Below are positions 1 through 8,610 of a DNA stretch of 37,933 nucleotides, one piece after another; within the stretch, counting starts at the first letter, position 1, and each line of letters opens with the position of its first letter. Under the pieces are notes generated by a model. That model ran no database searches. It saw only the letters and a list, made by a program, of their open reading frames with translations, and was not told where the DNA came from. The stretch covers positions 1 through 37,933 of the forward strand of contig NZ_VICE01000010.1 in assembly GCF_006546775.1 (NCBI RefSeq), read 5' to 3'. The stretch comes from Marilutibacter aestuarii. GTDB lineage: Bacteria; Pseudomonadota; Gammaproteobacteria; Xanthomonadales; Xanthomonadaceae. A program made the position numbers and the translations under genes.

Positions 1-2
1 GT

Positions 3-1490
3 GCCCGCGAGGCCGGTTTCGGCTCGCGCATGCTGCCCTACCGCTGGCTGCGGCACCTGGAGCAGGCGGGCCGGCGCGAGCCCTTCCTGGCGCCGGCGCA
101 CCTGCAGGCGCTGGGTTTCATCCTGCAGGCGCCTTCGCCGGGCAACCCCGACGGCCTGCCCGTGGGACTGACGCTGACCCGTACCGCCCGAGGCCCGTCC
201 GACGCCTGGGCCGGCCTGGGCTGCGCGGCCTGCCACACCGGCGAGGTCCGCCACGGCGGCCAGCGGATCCGGATCGACGGCGGCCAGGGCTGGCTGGACT
301 TCACCGCCTTCGAGCGCGCGGTGATCGACAGCCTGTCGGCGACCGCGCAGGATCCGGCGGTGTTCGAGCGTTTCGCCGATGCGCTGCAGACCCCGGGCGG
401 GCAGCGCGAGAGCCTGCGCACGGCCCTGGTCGAGCGCGCCTCGGCGCTGGAGGCGCGCCACCGCATCAATGCCAGCGACGTGGCCTACGGCCCGGGCCGG
501 CTGGACGCCTTCGGGCAGATCTTCAACACGGTCGCGGTCGAGGTGCTGGGCGTCCCCGGCAACGGGCGCTCGCCGGATGCGCCGGTCAGCTATCCGGTGC
601 TGTGGTCGGCGCCGCACCTGGACCTGGTGCAGTGGAACGGCTCGGCGCCGAACGCCGGGCCGGGGCCGCTGATCCAGAACGTCACCACCGCGCTGGCGGT
701 CTACGGCCATGCGCGGGTGCCGTCGCGCGGCCCCGGCTACGCGTCGGACATCGATTTCAAGGAGCTGGGGCGCCTGCAGGACGACCTCTACCACCTGACC
801 GCGCCGGCGTGGCCGGAAGCGGTCCTGGGCGCGCTCGACAGCGAGCGCATCGCCCGCGGCAAGCCCCTCTACGAGACGCATTGCGCCGCCTGCCACGCCC
901 CCATCGACGCACGCGACCCGCGGCGCCGGCCGCGCGCCGTGCTCACGCCGCTCGCGGAAGTGGGGACCGACCCGCGCATGGTGCGCAACTTCCTCGACGC
1001 CGACGCGCGCACCGGCCCGCTGCAGGGCAAGCGTGCGCTGGTGGTCGCGGGCGCACCCTTCGGCGAACGCGCGCGCAGCATCGACCTGGTCGCGCACGTC
1101 GCCATCGGCGTGGCGCTGCGCCATCCGCTGTCGTCGGTGCGCGATGCGGTGAGGGGCCACCACCGCGTCGCGAAGGCGAGCCTGGACACGCACCCGGACT
1201 ACTACAAGGCCCGCCCGCTGGACGGCGTCTGGGCCAGCGCGCCCTACCTGCACAACGGCTCGGTGCCGACCCTGGAGGCCCTGCTGCGACCGGCGGCCGA
1301 GCGGCCGGCGCACTTCCAGGTCGGGCACGGCGAGTTCGACCCGCAGGCGGTCGGCGTGGCGACCACGATGGCCGGCGGCTGGCGCTTCGACGCCACCGTG
1401 CCGGGCAACCTCAACAGCGGGCACGAATACGGCACCGCCCTGGAGGAGGCCCAGCGCCGCGACCTGCTCGAGTACCTCAAGTCACTCTGA
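3..1490 (+). CDS. Di-heme c-type cytochrome, MauG/cytochrome c peroxidase superfamily (5' end outside window)
   Basis: The reading frame is open from the first complete codon, and the residues before the first ATG (position 30) still look like family sequence, so the gene almost certainly begins upstream of the window. Two CXXCH heme-attachment motifs are visible: CAACH at 222-236 and CAACH at 882-896. Downstream is the family signature around YLHNGSVPTL near nt 1240-1275. It is a paralog of the cytochrome at 3548-5848: both share LPVG before heme 1, CAACHTGE, and a YLHNGSVP block, but this copy has a much shorter segment after heme 2. Such proteins are exported to the periplasm and do oxidative chemistry on their substrates; the substrate here is unknown. 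The stop overlaps the stop of the convergent patatin gene by 9 bp. Confidence 0.85.
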   Translation, partial: AREAGFGSRMLPYRWLRHLEQAGRREPFLAPAHLQALGFILQAPSPGNPDGLPVGLTLTRTARGPSDAWAGLGCAACHTGEVRHGGQRIRIDGGQGWLDFTAFERAVIDSLSATAQDPAVFERFADALQTPGGQRESLRTALVERASALEARHRINASDVAYGPGRLDAFGQIFNTVAVEVLGVPGNGRSPDAPVSYPVLWSAPHLDLVQWNGSAPNAGPGPLIQNVTTALAVYGHARVPSRGPGYASDIDFKELGRLQDDLYHLTAPAWPEAVLGALDSERIARGKPLYETHCAACHAPIDARDPRRRPRAVLTPLAEVGTDPRMVRNFLDADARTGPLQGKRALVVAGAPFGERARSIDLVAHVAIGVALRHPLSSVRDAVRGHHRVAKASLDTHPDYYKARPLDGVWASAPYLHNGSVPTLEALLRPAAERPAHFQVGHGEFDPQAVGVATTMAGGWRFDATVPGNLNSGHEYGTALEEAQRRDLLEYLKSL

Positions 1491-3551
1491 GGCCGGCGTT
1501 GGCCCCACGTCGCCGGCCCACAGGCGGTCGAACCACTCGGCCATGCCGTTGGCGGGCGCCTCGGCGAGCATGCGCTCGACCAGGCAGCGGCCGAGCGTGC
1601 GGTAGGCCTCGAACTCGGCCTCGCCGAAGAACTGGTTGCTGGTCGGCTGGTTGGGGAAGCTGGGGTGGGCGCGGGCGTAGGCGTACAGGTCGGCCGGCGC
1701 CTCGGCGATCCGCATCGGCTTGATGTAGACGATCCGGCCGCGGCTGCCGTCGGCGTACAGCACCTCGCCCAGCAGCCAGGGCCGGCGCGCCTCACCGCTG
1801 GCGTGCTCGGCGACCAGGCGGTCGGCCGAAAGCCGCACCTCCGCGCCGAAATCCACGCGCACGCGCTCGATCGCGCGGCCCAGGTCGGCCAGGTCGAGGT
1901 CCGGGTCGGCGCCGGCGTCGCAGACGACGATGTGGCGCACCTTGCGGCGGATGAGCTCGTACAGGCCGAGGTTCTCGAAGTGGCCGCCGTCGGACAGGTG
2001 GATCCGCGCGTGGCGCTCGTCCAGGCCGACACCGAACATTTCGCGCGCGATCAGCCACCACCACTCGCCCGGCAGGCGGCCGCGGGGGCGCGACGGGTTG
2101 TCGGCCCAGTAGCCCAGGCGCACGTTGAGCAGCGCCATCAGCGAGGACACCGCGCGCGAGCCCACCGCCGAGTTCGACGGATCGATGGCCGCGCCGGAAA
2201 TGGTGAACGCGGTCGACAGCGCCATGCCGCCGCCGGGGAAGCCGTTGCTGCGCGTGTAGCCGGTCGCGAGCGCGCCGCAGTACAGCGGCGACAGCACGTA
2301 GCTGGCACCCTCGCGGCCGTGGCGGCGCTGGTCGGGCGAGCTGCTGGTGTTGAGCGTCGTGTTGACCAGGTGCAGCGGCGCGCCGCGGTCGGGGCCGAGC
2401 TCGTCCAGCCGGAATTCCATCGGCCGGGCGTGCAGGCTGCCGCCGGGCCGTGGCATGAAGGTCTCCGACAGCCGCGCGCGGTAGTAGCCGTGCATCGAGA
2501 TGCGGTTGATGTTGAGCGTGGACGCCAGCAGCGCCGCCAGCACCAGCAGCGCCCAGAACAGCGGCGTGCCGACCACGTCCACGTGCACGACCAGGTGGTA
2601 GGCCAGCACCAGCATGCCGTAGATCACCAGGGCCAGGCCGGTGCTGGCGACCTGCAGGCGCCCGGGCGTGCGGCCACCGCGGCCGGCGAGCATCGCCACC
2701 ACGCCCGAGAGCATCGGCAGCAGGTAGCTCATGTGCTGGCCGAGCACGTGCATCACGCTCGATTCGAAGCGTCCGGAGAACTGGTCCCAGAACGCGTGCA
2801 CCACGGGGATCAGGCCGACCGCCAGCAGGCACAGGCCGACCGCGAGCTGGCGCCCCATCAGCACGCGCAGGCCGTCGATGCGCGCCATCGAGGCGCGCTC
2901 GCGGATGCCGGCCGCGACGCCGAAGCCCAGCGCCGTCAGCGGGAACGTCGCCAGGCAGGCGGCACCCAGGGCCAGCAGGAGCAGGTAGCCGTGGTGGTGG
3001 TGGCGCGGGTCGGGGTCGGGCAGGCCGGCCAGGCTCGGCGGCCAGCCCAGCGGCAGCCAGCCCAGGGTCATCGCATAGACCGCCAGCAGCACCACCGGGC
3101 CCAGCACCAACAGGTTGAGGAAGGTCGCCGCGAAGATCGAGGCGAGCAGGGTCCACAGCGAGTAGCCGCGGGCGGCGATGAGGTAGCGGCCGTGCCGGCG
3201 CAGCCAGTCGATCACCCGGCCGCCGCCGGGCAGCGGCTGCTCGAAGGGATTGCCGGCCTCGTCGGGCAGGCTGGCACGCAGCCAGGAGTAGCAGGCGCCG
3301 ATGTAGCCGCCGCCGGACACGGTGGACAGGTAGTCGACGTCGCGCATCAGGCCGGCGCGGTCCAGCGCCTCGATGACGCCAAGGTTGAAGGTCGCCGAGC
3401 GGATGCCGCCGCCCGACAGGCCCAGCCCGACGCAGTCCTCGTGCCGGGGCGGACGGCCGAGGGCGGCGCGGCGCCGCGCGATCCAGTCGTGCTCGGCCGC
3501 CTCGACCGTGGCGAAGTCCGCGGCCGGCGTGCCGTCCGTCGTCGCGCTCAT
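1482..3551 (-). CDS. Multi-pass membrane patatin-like phospholipase
   Basis: 689 residues. A patatin-type oxyanion-hole motif (SGGGIRS, residues 46-52) is followed by the presumed nucleophile Ser79 in STVSGGG, and the catalytic-dyad Asp is Asp521 in SDGGHFENLG. Between the two halves (about residues 115-350) lie six or seven strongly hydrophobic segments, so the lipase domain is interrupted by a membrane domain. Known patatins are serine-Asp dyad acyl hydrolases acting on lipids. The residue two before the nucleophile is Thr rather than the usual Gly, so activity should not be assumed. The ATG overlaps the stop of the upstream RoxA-like cytochrome gene as ATGA, implying co-translation. A joint role with the cytochrome is inference. 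Confidence 0.87.
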   Translation of the reverse strand: MSATTDGTPAADFATVEAAEHDWIARRRAALGRPPRHEDCVGLGLSGGGIRSATFNLGVIEALDRAGLMRDVDYLSTVSGGGYIGACYSWLRASLPDEAGNPFEQPLPGGGRVIDWLRRHGRYLIAARGYSLWTLLASIFAATFLNLLVLGPVVLLAVYAMTLGWLPLGWPPSLAGLPDPDPRHHHHGYLLLLALGAACLATFPLTALGFGVAAGIRERASMARIDGLRVLMGRQLAVGLCLLAVGLIPVVHAFWDQFSGRFESSVMHVLGQHMSYLLPMLSGVVAMLAGRGGRTPGRLQVASTGLALVIYGMLVLAYHLVVHVDVVGTPLFWALLVLAALLASTLNINRISMHGYYRARLSETFMPRPGGSLHARPMEFRLDELGPDRGAPLHLVNTTLNTSSSPDQRRHGREGASYVLSPLYCGALATGYTRSNGFPGGGMALSTAFTISGAAIDPSNSAVGSRAVSSLMALLNVRLGYWADNPSRPRGRLPGEWWWLIAREMFGVGLDERHARIHLSDGGHFENLGLYELIRRKVRHIVVCDAGADPDLDLADLGRAIERVRVDFGAEVRLSADRLVAEHASGEARRPWLLGEVLYADGSRGRIVYIKPMRIAEAPADLYAYARAHPSFPNQPTSNQFFGEAEFEAYRTLGRCLVERMLAEAPANGMAEWFDRLWAGDVGPTPASE

Positions 3552-5848
3552 CGCCCGGCCACCCGCGCCAGGCAGCTCGGCGGCTGGAAGCCGGCCGGCG
3601 TCGCCGGGGTGTCGCGGTGGACCTTCAGGTACTCGATGATCGCCATGCGCTCCGCGTCCGCCAGCAGCGGGCCGATCACGCCCGGCGGCAGGGGATGGCG
3701 CCTCGGGTCCTGGTGGTGGCGCTCGAGCATCTCGGGCGTGGCGGTGAAACCATGGCCGGTATTGCGGTTGCCGGGCTCGCGGGTATCGAGCCAGAAGCCC
3801 TCGCCGTCGTCGGGCAGGTCGATCCGGAAGCCGACGTGGACGCTGTCGTAGTCGCGCTGGCCGACCGGGAAGCGGACGCTGCGCTGCTCGGGCGGCAGCA
3901 GCATCTCGTAGAGGTTGGGCACCGAGCCGTTGTGCAGGAACGGCGGCGTCGCCCACACGCCTTCCAGCGGCCGCGGCTTGTAGCCGGCGATCTCCTGCGG
4001 CAGGTCGAGCGTGCCGAAGCCCTCCAGGCACTCGCGGGTCCGTGCGTCGGCGCCGGTCTCCTCGAACCAGCGGCGTTTCACCAGCAGGCCCAGCAGGTTG
4101 AGGCCGCGCCCCTCGCTGAGGGCCGCGGGGTCGAGCATCGCCAGCTCGGTGTCGATCTCGCCGCGGCCGCGCACCACGTTCCAGGCCAGGTGCGCGCCCT
4201 GGCAGTCGAGGTTGCAGTCGGGCGGGTCGTCCGGCGCGGTGTGCGGCGCTTCGATGCCGTCGGCCTCCAGCAGCGCGGCAATCGCGGCGAAGCGCGCCGC
4301 CGGCACCGTCGCCGGCTCGCCGGCCCCGGGCAGCGGGTAGGTCTCGAGCTCGGCCGCCAGGGCATCGGCCTCCAGGCCCGCGGCGCGGCGGCCGTCGACG
4401 ACGGCGCTGAGGCGGTAGCGGGTGTCGCGCACGAGTTCGCGCTGCATCAGCGGACGCAGCAGGCCGTCGATCTCCTGGCGGTCCAGGCCCGCCGCGGTCA
4501 GGTCGTAGCGGCGCTCGAGGAAACCGGTCGCCGCGGTGGCGTCGGTGCCGATGTGCGATAGCGGGATCACCTCGATCTTCCAGACCGTGCCCGGCTCGCG
4601 CTTGAGTGGCGCCATCGCGGCCTGCTCGGCCGCGCCCGCCGGATGCGGGCCGTGGCAGTCGCGGCAATGCCGTTCGAACAGCCTGCGGCCGCGCTCGGCC
4701 AGCGGGCGGTCGATGCGGCCCAGCAGGTCTTCCGGCCAGCGCGGCGGCTGCAGGGTCTGCAGGGTGTGCTCGATGGTGGCCAGGTTGGGGATCATCACCG
4801 AGCTGCGGAAGCGTTCGCTGGCCGGCAGCGGGCCGCCGTGGGTGTTGGTCATGCGCAGGGTGGCGCCGACGCCCAGCGCTTCGCCGACGTTGCGCGCCAG
4901 CGGCTGGCTGACCGAGCCGTTGTACTGCACCCAGTCGAACTTCCAGATGTTCCACAGGTAGGGATAGCTGACCGGCGCGCCGGCCTCCTGGTAGTTGCCC
5001 TTGACCAGGTGGTCGCCGAACACGGTGTTGGCGATGCGACCCAGGGCGTCGGTGCGGCCGAAGCCCTCGCGCACCGGGTAGAGGTGCCGCAGCGGGTTGT
5101 TCTGCCCGCGGCGCAGGATCGCCACGACGGTGTCGCCCAGCGCCGCGTGCAGCGCGTCCTTGCCGGCCGGGTAGCGCGCGCCGATGACCTTGCGGGCGAA
5201 GCGGTCGAACTTCGCCGGGTTGCTCCAGGTCGCGATCAGCGAGGCCAGCAGGGTGGGCGCGAAGCTGCCGCGCTGCATGTCGGTGAAGGCATGCATGGCC
5301 TGGCCGCCGTCGATGCGCACAGCCACCCGGCGCCCGCCCTTGGTGGCGATCAGTTCGCCGGTGTGGCAGGCCGCGCAGGTGATGTCGAGGACCTCTTCGC
5401 CCAGCAACGGATCGAAGTGGCGGGTGAAGCCGACCGGCAGGCGATCGGGGTTGGCCGGCGTGGCGACGTCGTCGACCAGGAAGCGGTAGCGCCGCATGTG
5501 CGCCGGATCGGCGAAGCGCTCGAGCCCGGTCGGCATTTCCAGGTGGACGAACCAGTCGTAGCGCAGCGGCGCGAGCGCCTCGCCCTGCGGGATCGAGGCG
5601 CCCTGCGGGGTGTAGTAGTAGGTCTGGCGCCCGGGGGCGGTGGGACCTTCGCCCCAGCCCTGGTCGAGGTAGACGATGCCCTCGAAGGCCTCGCCTTCGG
5701 GGATGCTGTGCGCAGGCAGGGCGACGAAGGCCCAGAAACCCGCGACCGCCAGCAGTCCCAGCGCCAGCGCCAGGCCCAGGGCGACTTTGAGCAGGGTGCG
5801 CAGGCGCACGTCGAGCAGGCGCCGGCAGGCGGCGGCGATGCGGTGCAT
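3548..5848 (-). CDS. RoxA-like di-heme cytochrome c (MauG/CCP superfamily)
   Basis: 766 residues. An N-terminal hydrophobic segment (about 20-43) serves as signal or anchor. Heme motifs are CAACH at 158-162 and CRDCH at 395-399. A WxxWKFDWVQYNGS block (about 299-311) and a YKPRPLEGVWATPPFLHNGS block follow. The length and the spacing of the two hemes resemble the secreted rubber dioxygenase RoxA of Xanthomonas sp. 35Y better than classical bacterial cytochrome c peroxidases of about 330 residues. That comparison is from memory of the family, and no substrate can be read from the sequence. Start chosen at 5848, where GGGGGA lies upstream; an in-frame ATG also exists at 5872. It is the first gene of a two-gene unit with the patatin. 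Confidence 0.85.
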   Translation of the reverse strand: MHRIAAACRRLLDVRLRTLLKVALGLALALGLLAVAGFWAFVALPAHSIPEGEAFEGIVYLDQGWGEGPTAPGRQTYYYTPQGASIPQGEALAPLRYDWFVHLEMPTGLERFADPAHMRRYRFLVDDVATPANPDRLPVGFTRHFDPLLGEEVLDITCAACHTGELIATKGGRRVAVRIDGGQAMHAFTDMQRGSFAPTLLASLIATWSNPAKFDRFARKVIGARYPAGKDALHAALGDTVVAILRRGQNNPLRHLYPVREGFGRTDALGRIANTVFGDHLVKGNYQEAGAPVSYPYLWNIWKFDWVQYNGSVSQPLARNVGEALGVGATLRMTNTHGGPLPASERFRSSVMIPNLATIEHTLQTLQPPRWPEDLLGRIDRPLAERGRRLFERHCRDCHGPHPAGAAEQAAMAPLKREPGTVWKIEVIPLSHIGTDATAATGFLERRYDLTAAGLDRQEIDGLLRPLMQRELVRDTRYRLSAVVDGRRAAGLEADALAAELETYPLPGAGEPATVPAARFAAIAALLEADGIEAPHTAPDDPPDCNLDCQGAHLAWNVVRGRGEIDTELAMLDPAALSEGRGLNLLGLLVKRRWFEETGADARTRECLEGFGTLDLPQEIAGYKPRPLEGVWATPPFLHNGSVPNLYEMLLPPEQRSVRFPVGQRDYDSVHVGFRIDLPDDGEGFWLDTREPGNRNTGHGFTATPEMLERHHQDPRRHPLPPGVIGPLLADAERMAIIEYLKVHRDTPATPAGFQPPSCLARVAGR

Positions 5849-6008
5849 GAGGGATCCCCCGGGTTGCCCCATGGCGGCGTTCCTTCGCGGGTGTGGACGG
5901 TGGCGTGCCGGGCGGCGAAGGCTCCCCCCTTTGCCGCCCGAGGGGAAAGGTACAGCGCGCGCGGGCCGCTGCCCACCTTCGATTTGACGCGGCACCACCC
6001 CCGGCGTG

Positions 6009-6014
6009 GACAAT
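6009..6014 (+). promoter_or_regulatory. Putative -10 box (GACAAT) 6 nt before the esterase ATG
   Basis: GACAAT is followed by exactly 6 nt and then the ATG at 6021, so transcription would begin at or next to the start codon. There is no Shine-Dalgarno sequence in the 6-nt gap. TTGACG, a candidate -35, lies about 19 nt upstream, slightly longer than ideal. The 172-bp gap back to 5849 also contains the divergent start of the cytochrome operon and a 7-bp GGGCGGC/GCCGCCC inverted repeat (5910-5939). Confidence 0.5.
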
Positions 6015-6020
6015 GCACGC

Positions 6021-6701
6021 ATGGATACCGCCGAACTGCTTGAAACCGTCGAACACGAAACCGGCCCGTCGCCGGCCTGGTCCGTCCTGTGGCTGCATGG
6101 CCTGGGCGCGGACGGCAACGATTTCGCCCCCATCGTGCCCGAGCTCGTCCGCCCGGACTGGCCGGCCCTGCGCTTCGTGTTCCCGCACGCGCCGGTACGG
6201 CCGGTCACGATCAACAATGGCGTGCCGATGCGGGCCTGGTACGACATCCGCGACATGAACCTGGCCCAGCGCGCCGACGAGGGCGGGGTGGATGCCTCCG
6301 TCGCCCAGGTCGAGGCGCTGATCGCCCGCGAGGCGGCGCGCGGCATTCCCGCCTCGCGCCTGCTGCTGGCCGGGTTCTCCCAGGGCGGTGCGGTCACCCT
6401 GGCCGCCGGCATGCGGCGCGAGACCCCGCTCGCGGGCCTCATCGCCCTGTCGACTTACCTGCCGATGCCCGAGCGCCTGGCGCGCGAGGTGACGGCCGCG
6501 GCCCCCTCGCAGCCGCTGTTCATGGCCCACGGCCAGTTCGACCCGGTGGTGCCCCATGCCGGCGGCGACGCCAGCGCGCGCGCCCTGCGTGGGCTCGGCT
6601 TCAACGTCGACTGGCACGCCTATCCGATGGCGCACCAGGTCTGCGGCGAGGAAATCCGCGACCTGGGCGACTGGATGGGCGCCCGTTTCGCCGCGTCCTG
6701 A
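6021..6701 (+). CDS. Carboxylesterase / lysophospholipase-like alpha/beta hydrolase
   Basis: 226 residues, the usual size for the phospholipase/carboxylesterase (Abhydrolase_2) family, which includes Pseudomonas carboxylesterase EstB. Visible features are LWLHGLGADGNDF near the N-terminus (oxyanion region), the nucleophile elbow GFSQGG, the acid in HGQFDPVVP, and a His in YPMAHQV near the C-terminus, giving a complete Ser-Asp-His triad. No signal peptide is present, so the enzyme is probably cytoplasmic. It hydrolyses short-chain esters or lysophospholipids; the exact substrate is not inferable. The ATG at 6021 is preferred over an in-frame GTG at 6006 because family proteins begin close to this point and a -10-like box ends 6 nt before it. 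Confidence 0.92.
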   Translation: MDTAELLETVEHETGPSPAWSVLWLHGLGADGNDFAPIVPELVRPDWPALRFVFPHAPVRPVTINNGVPMRAWYDIRDMNLAQRADEGGVDASVAQVEALIAREAARGIPASRLLLAGFSQGGAVTLAAGMRRETPLAGLIALSTYLPMPERLAREVTAAAPSQPLFMAHGQFDPVVPHAGGDASARALRGLGFNVDWHAYPMAHQVCGEEIRDLGDWMGARFAAS

Positions 6702-6819
6702 TCGCCCGTGGCAGTATGGGCGGTGCGTGCGCGTCGGGACCGACCCGGCGCGCGCTGACGTGCCGGACGGCGGGAGGCACGGCCGATGACCGTGTGGGAT
6801 GCCCGGGAGGAGCAGGCTG

Positions 6820-7548
6820 ATGAAGGTGGTGATTGCCGATGACGAGCCGCTGGCGCGCGAACGCCTGCGCGCGCTGCTGGCGAACCGCGGGGACATCGAG
6901 GTCGTGGCCGAGGCCGGCGACGGCCACGATGCCCTGCACGCCTGCGCCGAGCACGAGCCCGACCTGATCCTGCTCGACATCGCCATGCCGGGCCTGGATG
7001 GGCTGGAGGCCGCCCGCCACCTGGCGGCCTTCGAGCCGCGGCCGGCGGTCGTGTTCTGCACCGCCTACGACGCCCATGCGCTGTCGGCCTTCGAGGCCGA
7101 GGCGATCGACTACCTGGTCAAGCCGGTCCGCGCCGAGCGCCTGGACGCGGCGCTGGAACGCGTGCGCACCTTCGCCGCCGGCCGCCAGCACGGCATGGCC
7201 GCCAGCAAGGGCCAGCAGCGCACGCACCTGTGCGCGCGCCTGCGCGGCAGCCTGCGCCTGATCCCGATCGAGGACGTGCATTACCTGCAGGCCGAGGAGA
7301 AGTACGTCGTCGTCCACCACGCGCACGGCGAGGACCTGATCGAGGAGTCGCTGAAGTCGCTGGAGGACGAGTTCGGCGAGCGCTTCGTGCGCATCCACCG
7401 CAACTGCCTGGTGGCCCGCTACGAGATCGTCGAGCTGCGCCGATGCCCCGATGGCCACGTGCAGGCCGTCCTGCGCCACGGCGACCGCCCGCTGGAAGTC
7501 AGCCGCCGCTGCGTGCCGGGCGTGCGCGAGATCCTCAAGCAGCTCTAG
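6820..7548 (+). CDS. algR: LytTR-family response regulator, AlgR-like
   Basis: 242 residues. An N-terminal receiver domain carries the acidic pocket DDEP (7-10), phospho-acceptor Asp53 in LLDIAMPG, and the conserved Lys in YLVKPV. It is joined to a C-terminal LytTR DNA-binding domain (about 135-240). In Pseudomonas AlgR controls alginate and type IV pilus genes and lies directly upstream of hemC, the same arrangement as here. The start has a strong GGGAGGAG ribosome site 7-8 nt upstream, and the in-frame codon at 6799 is rejected for that reason. The partner histidine kinase AlgZ/FimS, adjacent in Pseudomonas, is absent: only 118 nt separate this gene from the esterase. Confidence 0.9.
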   Translation: MKVVIADDEPLARERLRALLANRGDIEVVAEAGDGHDALHACAEHEPDLILLDIAMPGLDGLEAARHLAAFEPRPAVVFCTAYDAHALSAFEAEAIDYLVKPVRAERLDAALERVRTFAAGRQHGMAASKGQQRTHLCARLRGSLRLIPIEDVHYLQAEEKYVVVHHAHGEDLIEESLKSLEDEFGERFVRIHRNCLVARYEIVELRRCPDGHVQAVLRHGDRPLEVSRRCVPGVREILKQL

Positions 7549-7664
7549 CGTCGCCGCGCGGGATGTCGCTCCGGTCCGCGTCCTGCGGCCTGTCAGGGAG
7601 TCGCGCCGGGTCGCGGATGCCGGGCGCCGACCGCCGCTGTTCCCGGTGCAGCGGCGGGCTGGGC

Positions 7665-7670
7665 GATAAT
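7665..7670 (+). promoter_or_regulatory. Putative -10 box (GATAAT) before hemC
   Basis: GATAAT is one mismatch from the consensus TATAAT and ends 7 nt before the hemC ATG at 7678, so the transcript would be nearly leaderless. No Shine-Dalgarno sequence precedes the ATG. The 129-nt algR-hemC gap shows no other clear feature. Confidence 0.5.
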
Positions 7671-7677
7671 GGTGCCG

Positions 7678-8595
7678 ATGAAGACCCTCCGTATCGCCAC
7701 CCGCAAGAGCCCGCTCGCCCTGTGGCAGAGCGAACACGTCGCCGAGCGCCTGCGCGCCGCCCATCCCGGCCTGTCCGTCGAACTGGTGCCGATGAGCACG
7801 CGAGGCGACCAGGTGCTGGACCGCTCGCTGGCGGCGATCGGTGGCAAGGGCCTGTTCCTCAAGGAACTGGAAGTGGCCATGCAGCGCGGCGAGGCCGACT
7901 GCGCGGTGCACTCGCTCAAGGACGTGCCGATGACGCTCGAAGCCGGCTTCGCGATGCCGGCGATCCTGCCGCGCGCCGACGCCGCCGATGCCTTCGTGAG
8001 CCCGCGCTTCGAGCGTCTCGCCGACCTGCCGCACGGCGCCTGCGTGGGCACGTCCTCGCTGCGGCGCCAGGCGCAACTGCGCGCCCTGCGCCCGGACCTG
8101 GTGCTGCGAGACCTGCGCGGCAACGTCAACACGCGGCTGGCGCGACTCGATGCCGGCGAGTACGACGCCATCGTGCTCGCCTGCGCCGGCCTGCAGCGAC
8201 TGGGCCTGGCGGCGCGCATCCGCAGCCGGCTCGACGCCCCGGAGTGGTTGCCGGCACCGGCGCAGGGCGCCATCGCGATCGAGTGCCGCGACGACGATGA
8301 TGCATGCGCCGCCGTGTGCGCGGCCCTGGACGACGCCGACACCCGCTGCCGGGTCGAAGCCGAGCGGGCGATGAACCGCGCGCTGCACGGCAGTTGCCAC
8401 GTGCCGGTCGCCGCCTATGCGCGACTGGAAGGCGATCGCCTGCACCTGGCGGGCGCGGTCGGATCGGCGGAGGATGGCCACGGCATCCGCGCCGAGGCGG
8501 AAGGCCCCGCGTCCGATCCGGACGCACTGGGGGTCGAAGTCGCGCGCCGCCTGCTCGAGCAGGGTGCCGACGCGCTGATCGCGCCGCACGTCTGA
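7678..8595 (+). CDS. hemC: Hydroxymethylbilane synthase (porphobilinogen deaminase)
   Basis: 305 residues. Polymerises four porphobilinogen molecules into hydroxymethylbilane in cytoplasmic tetrapyrrole (heme) synthesis. The N-terminus [18 protein letters not shown], the KDVP block (SLKDVPM) and RGNVNTRLA are classic family signatures. The dipyrromethane cofactor attachment Cys is Cys240 in [12 protein letters not shown], close to Cys242 of E. coli. Start chosen at 7678 ([10 protein letters not shown]); an ATG at 7669 would add three residues but overlaps the -10-like box. hemD, often next to hemC, does not follow; the next genes are convergent DUF481 genes. Confidence 0.97.
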   Translation: MKTLRIATRKSPLALWQSEHVAERLRAAHPGLSVELVPMSTRGDQVLDRSLAAIGGKGLFLKELEVAMQRGEADCAVHSLKDVPMTLEAGFAMPAILPRADAADAFVSPRFERLADLPHGACVGTSSLRRQAQLRALRPDLVLRDLRGNVNTRLARLDAGEYDAIVLACAGLQRLGLAARIRSRLDAPEWLPAPAQGAIAIECRDDDDACAAVCAALDDADTRCRVEAERAMNRALHGSCHVPVAAYARLEGDRLHLAGAVGSAEDGHGIRAEAEGPASDPDALGVEVARRLLEQGADALIAPHV

Positions 8596-8610
8596 AGGCC
8601 TCGCCGGCCC

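Noticed and set aside
4190-4220. Third heme motif in the RoxA-like protein (CNLDCQGAH)
   Set aside because: The spacing is C-x3-C-x3-H, not CXXCH; it could be a disulfide but not a standard heme c site.
1482-7061. Single open frame of 1859 codons on the minus strand
   Set aside because: Only its last 689 codons (patatin) are a gene. The rest runs through another frame of the cytochrome gene and antisense to the esterase; long open frames are expected at this GC content.
7549-7677. Small gene or RNA between algR and hemC
   Set aside because: Only 129 nt, without a stable tRNA-like fold or a coding frame with a ribosome site; only the GATAAT box stands out.
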